Source: Candidatus Magasanikbacteria bacterium RIFOXYC2_FULL_42_28 (GTDB lineage Bacteria; Patescibacteria; ABY1; Magasanikbacterales; GWA2-37-8). Taken from it: a stretch of DNA of 64,000 bases. The DNA is taken from positions 124,001 to 188,000 of the forward strand of contig MFQZ01000001.1 in NCBI GenBank assembly GCA_001784435.1, written 5' to 3'. The position numbers were made by a program, and so were the translations under genes. The notes beneath the pieces are model-generated. The model did not search any database and had not been told where the DNA came from. It worked only from the letters and a program-made list of their open reading frames with translations. Below, one piece after another: positions 7,724-14,901 of this stretch (the first letter of the stretch is position 1; each line of letters opens with the position of its first letter).

Positions 7724-9838
7724 TTATTTTTTCTTAATAACCGGCGCTTTGGCCTGCTGTTGGGCCATAATAATTTGGGCGACTACCTGGTTGCCTTGTT
7801 CGTCCCAAATAATTTGATTTTCGTTGGCGCGATTAATTACTGCCAGCGCTTGTTCCGGTTGGTTATTCATTTGATAAATTAACGCCAGACGCCAATAGCC
7901 TTCAGCAATTTTAGAATTGTCAGTGATACTTTGCTCTAACATCGCTATTGACTCCGCGCTTTTGCCCAGCATACTTCCCAAGCCGGATAAGGAATAAATA
8001 ATTTGCTGTCGTTTAGGTGAATGGCGCAAGGCATCTTTCAAAAATCCTTCCGCTTCCAGATAATAATTATTATCCTTGGTAATATCCGCGCCGATTTGCG
8101 CCAATTGCGAGAGTGAAATTTGGTTGCGGATATCTAATGGGTGAAGCGTCAAATTCTTTTTTAATTCCGAATAAACAATTTCCCAAATTTCTTTACTCGC
8201 GTCCGCGCCAATTTTATCGCGCGAAGAATAAAGCAGTTGCGCGGCACTGCGACCAATATCAGCGCGAATGTCGTCAATGTGAGGTGAGGAAAAAGCTAAA
8301 ACCTTTTTCATTTCTATAATCGCCAAAACTGGATTTTGCTGGAGTAAACGCAAAACATTTAACGTGCTGGTGTTGGCACGGGCGGGTTGGATGTTAAAAA
8401 GAAAAATAACAATTAGACAAGCGACAGCAACAGTACCGACGATGCCAGTGCCGATTTGACGATTGATTGACGTTGAAGGAATGATTAGATTTTTTTTATT
8501 ATGTACGTCAATGCTATTGGCAACTTTAAGGGATCCTTCGCTGCGCTCAGGATGACAATGGGCGGACATACTATTAATAAGCGCCAGCCAAAACATAAAA
8601 TATAAATAGGAAGTGGGATTTTCAAATACGGTAACATTACCCACCAAATGCGCGACTAAAAAGGCCATGCCAACTACAACAATATGCGGCTCCAACCCCG
8701 ACCGCTTCCAAGCGTAAAATAAACCGGCAATGCCAACCGCAAAAATGGCCAGATAAGTAATAATGCCAAATGCCCCCTGCACCGCCAAGGTATTGACAAT
8801 GATATTATGCGCGTTATCAAACCAGGTCTCGCCATAACCGAAATCCAGCGACCGGGCGCGATAATGCGCGTTAAACGCGTAAAAATAATTATTCGGTCCC
8901 CAACCAAAAAATGGCTTCTCTTGCCACGATTCCACCGCGATTTCCCAAGCAATCCAGCGCGGGCTATTTTTCAAATCGGTAAATGAGGTGTTAACAGTGC
9001 GGCCAACCGCCGGGATATTTTTGACAAAATCAGTAGAACGAAACCCGACTAACAAAGCAACAACCAAACAACCAAACACCGCTAGACCTGATAAAATATA
9101 ACGCGCTTTTTTGTTTTCTTTTAAAACGATAATATAACCAATAATCGCCGTGCCAATACCGGCCAACAACCCGAGCATGGAACCGCGCGTACCACTATAA
9201 AATAACCCGAGCGCGGCCAAAACCCCAGCGACTGCTATGGCAATTTTGCCAATGGTGTTTTTTTCTTTCACGTACAAAAGATAACTGACAAAACATAAAA
9301 ATAGGCCGTAACCACCGACATAAATAGAATTACCCAAACTACTATTCACGCGTTCCGATCCTTGATTTAACAACAAATTCGGGTCTGCTATTTTTTGAAA
9401 AATACCAATCAACATTACCAACGAACCCGCACTCAAAAACCCAACTAACGCCCACTTCCAATCGGTCCAATTTTTAAACACCGCCGTAGCGATAAAATAA
9501 TAAGCAACGTAATGAAAAATTGTGAATAATCCTAACATGCGTTCGTGGTTGTCCCAAAAACTATGATACGGGTCCGGACCGACAAAAGTAGAGATGGTAA
9601 AACTTAATAAAAAAGCCGCCATTACTAAATTTAAGGCGGTGAATTTGGGTTTGTATTCTTGCCAATTAATGATAAGTAAAAGCGCGTAAGCGCCCAACAT
9701 CAAAGTTACCAAGGACCGAAAAAATAAGATTTTTGGCACGATAAACGGGAAAATAAAAGATGACGGTATCACCACGAGCGGAGTTAAAAAAGTGGCGTAA
9801 ATTAAAATTTTTACGGCGATTTCAAGGTTGCGTTTCAT
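7724..9838 (-). CDS. O-antigen ligase/polymerase-like membrane protein with C-terminal TPR
   Basis: The 704-residue protein has about 11-12 membrane helices over residues 8-425. The Wzy/WaaL family blocks 'YSGTRGSMLGLL' (about 214-225), 'FFGWGPNNYFYAF' and 'WFDNAHNIIVNTLAVQGAFG' lie in the large periplasmic-type loop and the helix after it. A final membrane helix (about 463-482) leads into a roughly 200-residue TPR-like helical domain. Such proteins join or polymerise lipid-linked glycans on the outer face of the membrane; in Patescibacteria they may instead glycosylate surface proteins. Residues about 428-437 (CHPERSEGSL) are encoded by a family-A repeat inserted between the last two membrane helices. 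Confidence 0.85.
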   Translation of the reverse strand: MKRNLEIAVKILIYATFLTPLVVIPSSFIFPFIVPKILFFRSLVTLMLGAYALLLIINWQEYKPKFTALNLVMAAFLLSFTISTFVGPDPYHSFWDNHERMLGLFTIFHYVAYYFIATAVFKNWTDWKWALVGFLSAGSLVMLIGIFQKIADPNLLLNQGSERVNSSLGNSIYVGGYGLFLCFVSYLLYVKEKNTIGKIAIAVAGVLAALGLFYSGTRGSMLGLLAGIGTAIIGYIIVLKENKKARYILSGLAVFGCLVVALLVGFRSTDFVKNIPAVGRTVNTSFTDLKNSPRWIAWEIAVESWQEKPFFGWGPNNYFYAFNAHYRARSLDFGYGETWFDNAHNIIVNTLAVQGAFGIITYLAIFAVGIAGLFYAWKRSGLEPHIVVVGMAFLVAHLVGNVTVFENPTSYLYFMFWLALINSMSAHCHPERSEGSLKVANSIDVHNKKNLIIPSTSINRQIGTGIVGTVAVACLIVIFLFNIQPARANTSTLNVLRLLQQNPVLAIIEMKKVLAFSSPHIDDIRADIGRSAAQLLYSSRDKIGADASKEIWEIVYSELKKNLTLHPLDIRNQISLSQLAQIGADITKDNNYYLEAEGFLKDALRHSPKRQQIIYSLSGLGSMLGKSAESIAMLEQSITDNSKIAEGYWRLALIYQMNNQPEQALAVINRANENQIIWDEQGNQVVAQIIMAQQQAKAPVIKKK
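8528..8556. repeat. Family A palindromic repeat, half copy inside O-antigen ligase gene
   Basis: The segment AAGGGATCCTTCGCTG...CAGGATGAC is a half copy of the GTCATCC-type element seen between genes elsewhere in the window. It is read in frame as 'CHPERSEGSL' and lies in an extracytoplasmic/cytoplasmic loop between membrane helices, where added residues should be tolerated. Confidence 0.8.
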
Positions 9839-9852
9839 AATAAAATATAAAT

Positions 9853-9877
9853 AAATAGCACTGGTTAAGTGCTATTT
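9853..9877 (-). terminator. Hairpin overlapping the O-antigen operon promoter
   Basis: Nine-base-pair stem AAATAGCAC/GTGCTATTT with a 7-nt loop, followed on the minus strand by an AU-rich tract. The predicted start of the downstream transcript (about 9871) lies inside the first arm. Read-through RNA from the upstream gene would form the full hairpin, while the new transcript would not. Confidence 0.5.
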
Positions 9878-9906
9878 ATTATACTAAAATTTGATAGAAA
9901 GGTCAA
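9878..9906 (-). promoter_or_regulatory. Promoter for the O-antigen ligase-gmd-fcl operon
   Basis: Minus-strand TTGACC (9906-9901) and TATAAT (9883-9878) with a 17-bp spacer. The -35 hexamer lies in the last, degenerate unit of a 15-bp tandem repeat. Confidence 0.75.
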
Positions 9907-9970
9907 CCGGCTAACCCTCAACCGGCTAACCCTCAACCGGCTAACCCTCAACCGGCTAACCCTCAACCGG
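9903..9970. repeat. 15-bp tandem repeat across the 3' end of the beta-helix gene
   Basis: Four exact copies of CTAACCCTCAACCGG (9911-9970) plus a partial copy (9903-9910). On the minus strand each unit reads CCGGTTGAGGGTTAG, so each encodes Pro-Val-Glu-Gly-stop in the frame of the upstream gene. The gene ends in the first unit, and the others look like tandem duplications of its 3' end. Confidence 0.9.
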
Positions 9971-12900
9971 CGCCCACTCCATCGGACTCACCTGCTTATT
10001 AACATTCACATAATTTTCCGCGCTCGTATTTTCAAGATGATACGGATACCAGGGATTAATACCAGTCGCGCGCAAACCATAATCCAAATTTTGGAATAGA
10101 ACATTGTCCAGCCACAACTCCCCGCTCAACATTTTGATGCCGGCAGTTTCAAAAGACGGTTTGGAATTGTGCCCCAAAATACTATCGGCTATTCTGACCT
10201 CGCCACTATTGATTTGAATGGCGTTACTCGGAGACCGACTATCTAAAACCTGAACATTGTTTAAGGTTACATTGCTGTCACTCACGATAATAGTGCCATT
10301 GCCGGCCTGGTCTTCGGTCGTGCTTAAATTGCCTTCGGTCAAAAGGACATTATTCAAAGTCCCGCTCGCGCTCATAAATTTCAAATTACCCCAATTTTGG
10401 CCGGAAGAAATCGGTAAAAATTTAACCGGCGCTTCGGCTGTGCCATTCACAATTAATTCGCCATAAACTGTAATATCGGCATATTTTGCCAAACGCACCT
10501 CTACGCCGGCCTCAATCGTCAAAACCGCGCCGTCATCTATTGTCAAAGAATTTAAATTAAATTGCGCGCCCGTTGACCAAGTGATGGCGGTGGTAATGTG
10601 CGGTGCGTTCACATACACCGCATCCGTGGCATTATTTTCAAATGTCACACCGGTAATGACCAGCCAAATATCGTTGGCCTCAATCGGACCATTGGCTGAA
10701 GAAAATTCGCTAATTTTCCCACCCGATACGGCCAAACTGCCATCATCAGCATCTATCGCCAAAACACCGGAAGAAAAATCGCTGTTTGATATGTCCAAAT
10801 TCGCGTTATCGCCATAAATAGTGGTGTCGCCATTTAAAGAAAAAGTGGAACTGCTAATTGTTAAATCAATATCTTGCACCCAAATTGCTTTGCTTACTTT
10901 TGGATCCCACATTCCACTCCCCGGTTCTTTAAATTCATAACCGGCATAGCGCATGTCTAAACCGTTGATATTACTAATCGAGCCGGGATAAAACATTATC
11001 CCCTGCCAATCCTTGGCCAGTGGCAAACCGGCATCGTAATCACCAATTAATTCGTTTAAAATATCACTTTCAAAGCTTTGGTCGCGACCCGATGTGAGCA
11101 CGGCCGGAGTGTTAGTCGCGTTGACAATAAACTCACCGTAAATTTTAAAGTTAGAGACAAAATCATTGCTTTTGATAACCGCGCCGGAATCAATAATCAA
11201 TTTTTTGCCGGCCTTAACAGTATAACCACTTAACAAATATGGACTGTTGGAGGCGGTCAAAATTACTTCATCCTCATCTTGATTGCCAAATAAAGCCAAC
11301 CCGCGACTATTGTCGGATTTAGGTGAGCCGTAAATTTTGCCACCGTTAGCAGTGCGTGGCAAATAACGCGGACCTTGATTATTTTGCCAATTGTTAGGGT
11401 CGCTGGAAGACGCATATTCGCTTAATCGTTCCAGCGAACGATACTCATCACCGCCACCGGCAAACCAACCGGCCGACGCGTCCACACTATCCACTACTTC
11501 GCCACTCGGGGCGACTAATTCCACCAGAGCGCCGGCATTGTTTAATCCACCAAAAAGCGAAAAGACGGCGTCGGCTGCGACAGCTTTAACAGTGTCATCG
11601 TTCGTGCGTTCCAATAAATAATAGCCACGCGCCGGAATAGTGAGGTTTTTAGTTTTGGAACTGATGATACTAAAATTCACTCCGTTTGAACGTAACAGCC
11701 AACGGTCAGTGCCGGTCCAAGCAAAAGTTACCGGCTCATCGGTGGTGTTATATAATTCCAGCCATTCATTGTTGGCATGGCCGGAATCAGTGCCGGCCCA
11801 AGCGATTTCGTTGATAATAATGTCGGCGACCGGGACGGGTGGGGGTGGCGATTCAGGAGTAGAAGTGATAGTAGTACCACTATCGGTAGTGGTGGAAACA
11901 CTAGGGGTAGTGGTTGTGGTGTCGGGGGTGGTGGTGGGGGTGTCTGGTGTGGATGTAGATGTTTCGGGTGTGGAGGTGGTGGTATCGGGGGTGGTGGTAG
12001 AAATATCAGGAGTAGAGGTGGTATCGTTAAGGGATCCCTCGACTTCGCTCGGGATGACAGTGGTGGTGGTGCTGGTGTCTGGGGTTGAAGAGGTTGTTTC
12101 GGGGGTGGTCGTGAAATTATCGTTAAGGGATTCCTCCACTTCGCTCCCTCCGGTCGCTTCGGTCGGAATGACAGCCGACGGTGGCGATGAACCGCCACCG
12201 CCTCCTCCGCCATAATATATAGTAGGCGGTGGATTATTGACAATCGGAGTAATTGGCACAACCGGGCTTACAGGCACTGTCGCGGGCGCCACAATAGGTT
12301 CTACAACCGGGTTAGGAGCAGATGGCTGGGTAGGTAGCGAAGTCGGTTGCGGAGCAACTTGGGGTTTGCTTACCGGGCTTGGGGCTGGTGGCAACGGCTG
12401 GCTTTCCCCCTCCTGCCCGAGGAGGGGGCGAGGGGGCGGTGGGAGCGACACAATACCGGGCGAAGATAATTCACCCAACGCTTCCGCCCCGACCGATTCG
12501 CCACCGGTGCCTTTAATTTTATCCCAAATATCTTTAGCTTTGTTAACCAGTCCGGCCACGACCGTGTCCCACATCCCTTTGGGGTTGATATAAATTAAAG
12601 GAACTTTGTCATGCACTTCTTCGGATTCGGCCTGTTCAATAAATAATCGGATCACGCCGGCGGTGTAGCCGACGGCTTTAGGTAATAGGTTTTGGGAGTA
12701 GGAGGTGAGGACGGTGTCATCATCTACTAGACATACAAAATCATCAAATTTATTTTTTAACACATCTTGCCAAGTATTTATACGGGGATCACGACACACC
12801 AAACTATTAGATAAATTTTTATTGACTTTAAATTTATAATATCCCTTGCCAATCGTCTGATATTGATCAAACAAATCTGCCACCGAAGGATATTTATAAC

Positions 12901-13576
12901 TATCTATATCAATCGTATCATCACTATAAAAATTCCCATTAGAAAATTTGGCTACACTGTCAAATGCGCCATCTAACGAATCCACTTTTTGAAATTGTGA
13001 TAATTTTTTAATTTCCGGCACTAATTTTTCCCAATTATTTTTTACAAACTGTTCGTAAGAATCCCCGGTTGGGTGCGGGTCATCGCGCGTATGCGCCGGC
13101 ACGCTCGCGTCCGCAATTAAGTGCAGGGTATGGCCAAGAGTAATAAAGGCGTCTTTGGCATTGGCTTTATAATAATATAAAAACGCTTTTTGCCAGGAAT
13201 TATCACCCATTGAAAAATTTTGCTGGTTAAACGGGTCTTGCGCCCATTTTTTAGAAGATTGATAGCGGAAATTGTTAAATAGTAATCCGCGGTCATTGAC
13301 CGGATCATAAAAATGATTAAGCCAGCGCGTGGGGGTGTCTTCTTCAATCGCTCCCTGTTTCATCCAGCCAATTTGTTCAGCGGTTAAATCCGGATTAAAT
13401 TTAGCGTTATACACTTGCGCCGCTAATTCCACGATATTGGGATGAGCGATATTTTGGTCATAGCCCAAAGCTTGTTCAGCGCCAAACCAGCGGTCCGCGC
13501 CAAAAATACCAAATAAAAACAAAAAAATAGCGACAATAGTCGCGTATAACGCTACTTTTCCCCTCCTTGATAACAT
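9956..13576 (-). CDS. Secreted zinc phospholipase-C-like / lamin-tail / beta-helix surface protein
   Basis: The 1206-residue protein starts with a membrane/signal segment (9-26). Residues about 40-315 contain 'TLGHTLHLIADASVPAHTRD', with the spaced His/Asp ligands of the zinc-dependent phospholipase C/S1-P1 nuclease fold. Residues about 320-580 are a Pro/Thr/Ser linker with a glycine run at 455-462. About 583-735 is a lamin-tail domain ('DIIINEIAWAGTDSGH', 'NEWLELYN'). About 790-1190 is a right-handed beta-helix of parallel repeats. It is probably anchored at the membrane and exposed outside. The linker holds three repeat-derived insertions: family C near 377-392 and family A near 468-486 and 506-518. 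The activity of the enzyme-like domain is unproven. Confidence 0.75.
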   Translation of the reverse strand: MLSRRGKVALYATIVAIFLFLFGIFGADRWFGAEQALGYDQNIAHPNIVELAAQVYNAKFNPDLTAEQIGWMKQGAIEEDTPTRWLNHFYDPVNDRGLLFNNFRYQSSKKWAQDPFNQQNFSMGDNSWQKAFLYYYKANAKDAFITLGHTLHLIADASVPAHTRDDPHPTGDSYEQFVKNNWEKLVPEIKKLSQFQKVDSLDGAFDSVAKFSNGNFYSDDTIDIDSYKYPSVADLFDQYQTIGKGYYKFKVNKNLSNSLVCRDPRINTWQDVLKNKFDDFVCLVDDDTVLTSYSQNLLPKAVGYTAGVIRLFIEQAESEEVHDKVPLIYINPKGMWDTVVAGLVNKAKDIWDKIKGTGGESVGAEALGELSSPGIVSLPPPPRPLLGQEGESQPLPPAPSPVSKPQVAPQPTSLPTQPSAPNPVVEPIVAPATVPVSPVVPITPIVNNPPPTIYYGGGGGGGSSPPSAVIPTEATGGSEVEESLNDNFTTTPETTSSTPDTSTTTTVIPSEVEGSLNDTTSTPDISTTTPDTTTSTPETSTSTPDTPTTTPDTTTTTPSVSTTTDSGTTITSTPESPPPPVPVADIIINEIAWAGTDSGHANNEWLELYNTTDEPVTFAWTGTDRWLLRSNGVNFSIISSKTKNLTIPARGYYLLERTNDDTVKAVAADAVFSLFGGLNNAGALVELVAPSGEVVDSVDASAGWFAGGGDEYRSLERLSEYASSSDPNNWQNNQGPRYLPRTANGGKIYGSPKSDNSRGLALFGNQDEDEVILTASNSPYLLSGYTVKAGKKLIIDSGAVIKSNDFVSNFKIYGEFIVNATNTPAVLTSGRDQSFESDILNELIGDYDAGLPLAKDWQGIMFYPGSISNINGLDMRYAGYEFKEPGSGMWDPKVSKAIWVQDIDLTISSSTFSLNGDTTIYGDNANLDISNSDFSSGVLAIDADDGSLAVSGGKISEFSSANGPIEANDIWLVITGVTFENNATDAVYVNAPHITTAITWSTGAQFNLNSLTIDDGAVLTIEAGVEVRLAKYADITVYGELIVNGTAEAPVKFLPISSGQNWGNLKFMSASGTLNNVLLTEGNLSTTEDQAGNGTIIVSDSNVTLNNVQVLDSRSPSNAIQINSGEVRIADSILGHNSKPSFETAGIKMLSGELWLDNVLFQNLDYGLRATGINPWYPYHLENTSAENYVNVNKQVSPMEWAPVEG
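12027..12058. repeat. Family A half copy in the Thr-rich linker
   Basis: TTAAGGGATCCCTCGACT...GGGATGAC, read on the minus strand as 'VIPSEVEGSLN'. It does not break the frame of the surface protein. Confidence 0.8.
12123..12172. repeat. Family A longer copy in the Thr-rich linker
   Basis: A divergent 50-bp copy (TTAAGGGATTCCTCC...GGTCGGAATGAC), read as 'VIPTEATGGSEVEESLN'. It lies about 60 bp from the previous copy in the same low-complexity linker. Confidence 0.75.
12406..12446. repeat. Family C 41-nt repeat, copy 1
   Basis: GC-rich element beginning CCCCCTCCTGCCCGAGGAGG, with an internal CTCCT/AGGAG hairpin. By eye it is identical over 41 nt to 41646-41686 in elp3. Here it is read in the opposite orientation as 'LPPPPRPLLGQEGES'. 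Confidence 0.85.
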
Positions 13577-13596
13577 ATGCCCCTCCTTTTAAAAAT

Positions 13597-14112
13597 TTAA
13601 AGCGATTTAATTAACCAGATGCCTTCGGAATTTTTTTCAAAAGAAATAACACCGGCGACATTCTTACCATCTCTTTCTACAAAATAATCATACGATGCAA
13701 GTGTGTCACCAATAAAATTACCCTTAATCTCTCTATCCAAATCCCCCACCATCATCCCCATCTCCCCTTTAGCTTTCACTCGTTCCAAACCCGCTTTCAT
13801 CTCCGCCCAGTCCCCTTTCGCAAAACAACATTCCACCGCGCCGTCCAGATCATTGGCTTTTAATTTTTCCACAAACATTTTATGCGTCTCCACCGGTGTG
13901 CGCGTCGTGGCTACATCCACATTTAAATATTGCGGATATAATTTATTTAATTCTTCAATACTATAGTCCGAATACGGAAAAGTCGCCCGCGCCGTCCCCG
14001 CTTCCACCCGACGCTGTTTGCCCAAAAACCAAGCATAAAAACCAAAAATCAAAATTAGAATAAATAAAAAAAACGCTGTTGAAAACAACGCGAATTTAAG
14101 TGAACGAGACAT
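13597..14112 (-). CDS. Membrane-anchored protein of unknown function
   Basis: A 171-residue protein with a single N-terminal membrane helix (about 7-30) and a soluble domain of about 140 residues, exposed outside if the basic N-terminus stays inside. I do not recognise the family. The soluble part has a helical segment 'MFVEKLKANDLDGAVECCF' and a final beta-rich part ending 'GVISFEKNSEGIWLIKSL', which resembles NTF2/DUF-type lipoprotein domains. It lies 20 nt upstream of the phospholipase-like surface protein and is probably co-expressed with it. Confidence 0.6.
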   Translation of the reverse strand: MSRSLKFALFSTAFFLFILILIFGFYAWFLGKQRRVEAGTARATFPYSDYSIEELNKLYPQYLNVDVATTRTPVETHKMFVEKLKANDLDGAVECCFAKGDWAEMKAGLERVKAKGEMGMMVGDLDREIKGNFIGDTLASYDYFVERDGKNVAGVISFEKNSEGIWLIKSL

Positions 14113-14140
14113 AGAAAATAAAAATATTTTTTAAAAAATA

Positions 14141-14182
14141 TCCTGACTGGCAGGACACTTCAACCCCCTTACGATTATTATA
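14141..14182 (-). promoter_or_regulatory. Possible promoter and leader hairpin upstream of the 171-residue protein
   Basis: Minus-strand TATAAT at 14182-14177 without a good -35. Downstream, a TCCTG-ACTGG-CAGGA hairpin (14141-14155) is followed by a U-rich tract before the start codon at 14112, a layout compatible with attenuation. Confidence 0.4.
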
Positions 14183-14224
14183 TCACAAAAAACTTTTACC
14201 GGCCATTTCTGCCTGTGGATAACT

Positions 14225-14635
14225 CTAAGCCAGTTGCGCGAATGGTTCCATTGAAACCAGCGACTTCAAGTCCTGATCGCTGATTAATTTTCGTTTGTGC
14301 AAAATTTCAGCCAAAGTTTTCACTTTGGTATCTTCTTTGCGCATCATCACTACTAAATCACCGCGCAAATCCGCTAATTTATCGTCAAGATAATCTTTGG
14401 TTACCATAAGCGACTCAACTCGAGTCAGTCGCTTCTCTATTACGTCAAAGCGTTTGTCAACTCCGTCAAAACGCTTATCAACCCCATCGAAACGTTGATC
14501 CACTTTGGTGGCAAACAACTGCACCGCTTCCGCCAATTCATTGACAGTCCCCAAAACTTCCTCGTTGCTTTTCTTTATGGATCCGACAACATTAATAAGA
14601 TGATTTATTTTATCGTCTTGTTTATTTTTTGGCAT
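14225..14635 (-). CDS. Coiled-coil protein of unknown function
   Basis: A 136-residue soluble, highly charged protein. From about residue 20 to 75 it is a heptad coiled coil, with the repeated unit 'QRFDGVDKRFDGVDKRFDVI' giving exact 7-residue periodicity. A second helical part follows ('KDYLDDKLADLRGDLVVMMR'), ending 'LHKRKLISDQDLKSL'. Small proteins of this kind are common in Patescibacteria and lack an assigned function. It has its own consensus-like promoter at 14673-14702 and is transcribed towards the envelope genes. Confidence 0.7.
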   Translation of the reverse strand: MPKNKQDDKINHLINVVGSIKKSNEEVLGTVNELAEAVQLFATKVDQRFDGVDKRFDGVDKRFDVIEKRLTRVESLMVTKDYLDDKLADLRGDLVVMMRKEDTKVKTLAEILHKRKLISDQDLKSLVSMEPFAQLA

Positions 14636-14672
14636 ACGATAAATTTAAAAAAATAAATTTTTAGGTAAATTA

Positions 14673-14702
14673 ACTATATCATACGAACAGGCGGTGTGTC
14701 AA
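14673..14702 (-). promoter_or_regulatory. Promoter of the coiled-coil gene
   Basis: Minus-strand TTGACA (14702-14697), 18-bp spacer, TATAGT (14678-14673). The predicted leader is about 30 nt. Confidence 0.75.
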
Positions 14703-14738
14703 TTTTTCCAAAATTAGTCCCGCAATTCCCCCTAAACA

Positions 14739-14824
14739 AAAACAACCGCGAGTTTTAATCGCGATTGTTTTGCCTCCTCCTCTTTCAATGCAACCATTAT
14801 AGCACAAAAAATCATTGTCAACAA
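14739..14824 (-). other. Short promoter-to-terminator unit
   Basis: A minus-strand promoter (TTGTTG 14824-14819, 17-bp spacer, TATAAT 14801-14796) is followed by GAGGAGGAGG and, within about 50 nt, by a hairpin (AAAACAACCGCG/CGCGATTGTTTT, 14739-14772) with a U-rich tail. This would yield a very short RNA or act as an attenuator. I see no convincing ORF, though a purine-rich Shine-Dalgarno-like run is present. Confidence 0.45.
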
Positions 14825-14855
14825 TATAATCTGTGGATAAGTTTACTAAAAACCC

Positions 14856-14879
14856 AAAGGACCACCGCAGTGGTCCTTT
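14856..14879 (-). terminator. Terminator of the FN3/peptidoglycan-binding protein gene
   Basis: Perfect 10-bp stem AAAGGACCAC/GTGGTCCTTT with a 4-nt loop, followed on the minus strand by GGGTTTTTA. It lies 23 nt after the stop codon at 14902. Confidence 0.85.
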
Positions 14880-14901
14880 GTCTCGCAACTTTAATTTATT
14901 T

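Noticed and set aside
11640..12215. Long plus-strand frame of Val/Gly-rich sequence
   Set aside because: Shadow of the Thr/Pro-rich linker of the minus-strand surface protein; low-complexity codons leave the other strand open.
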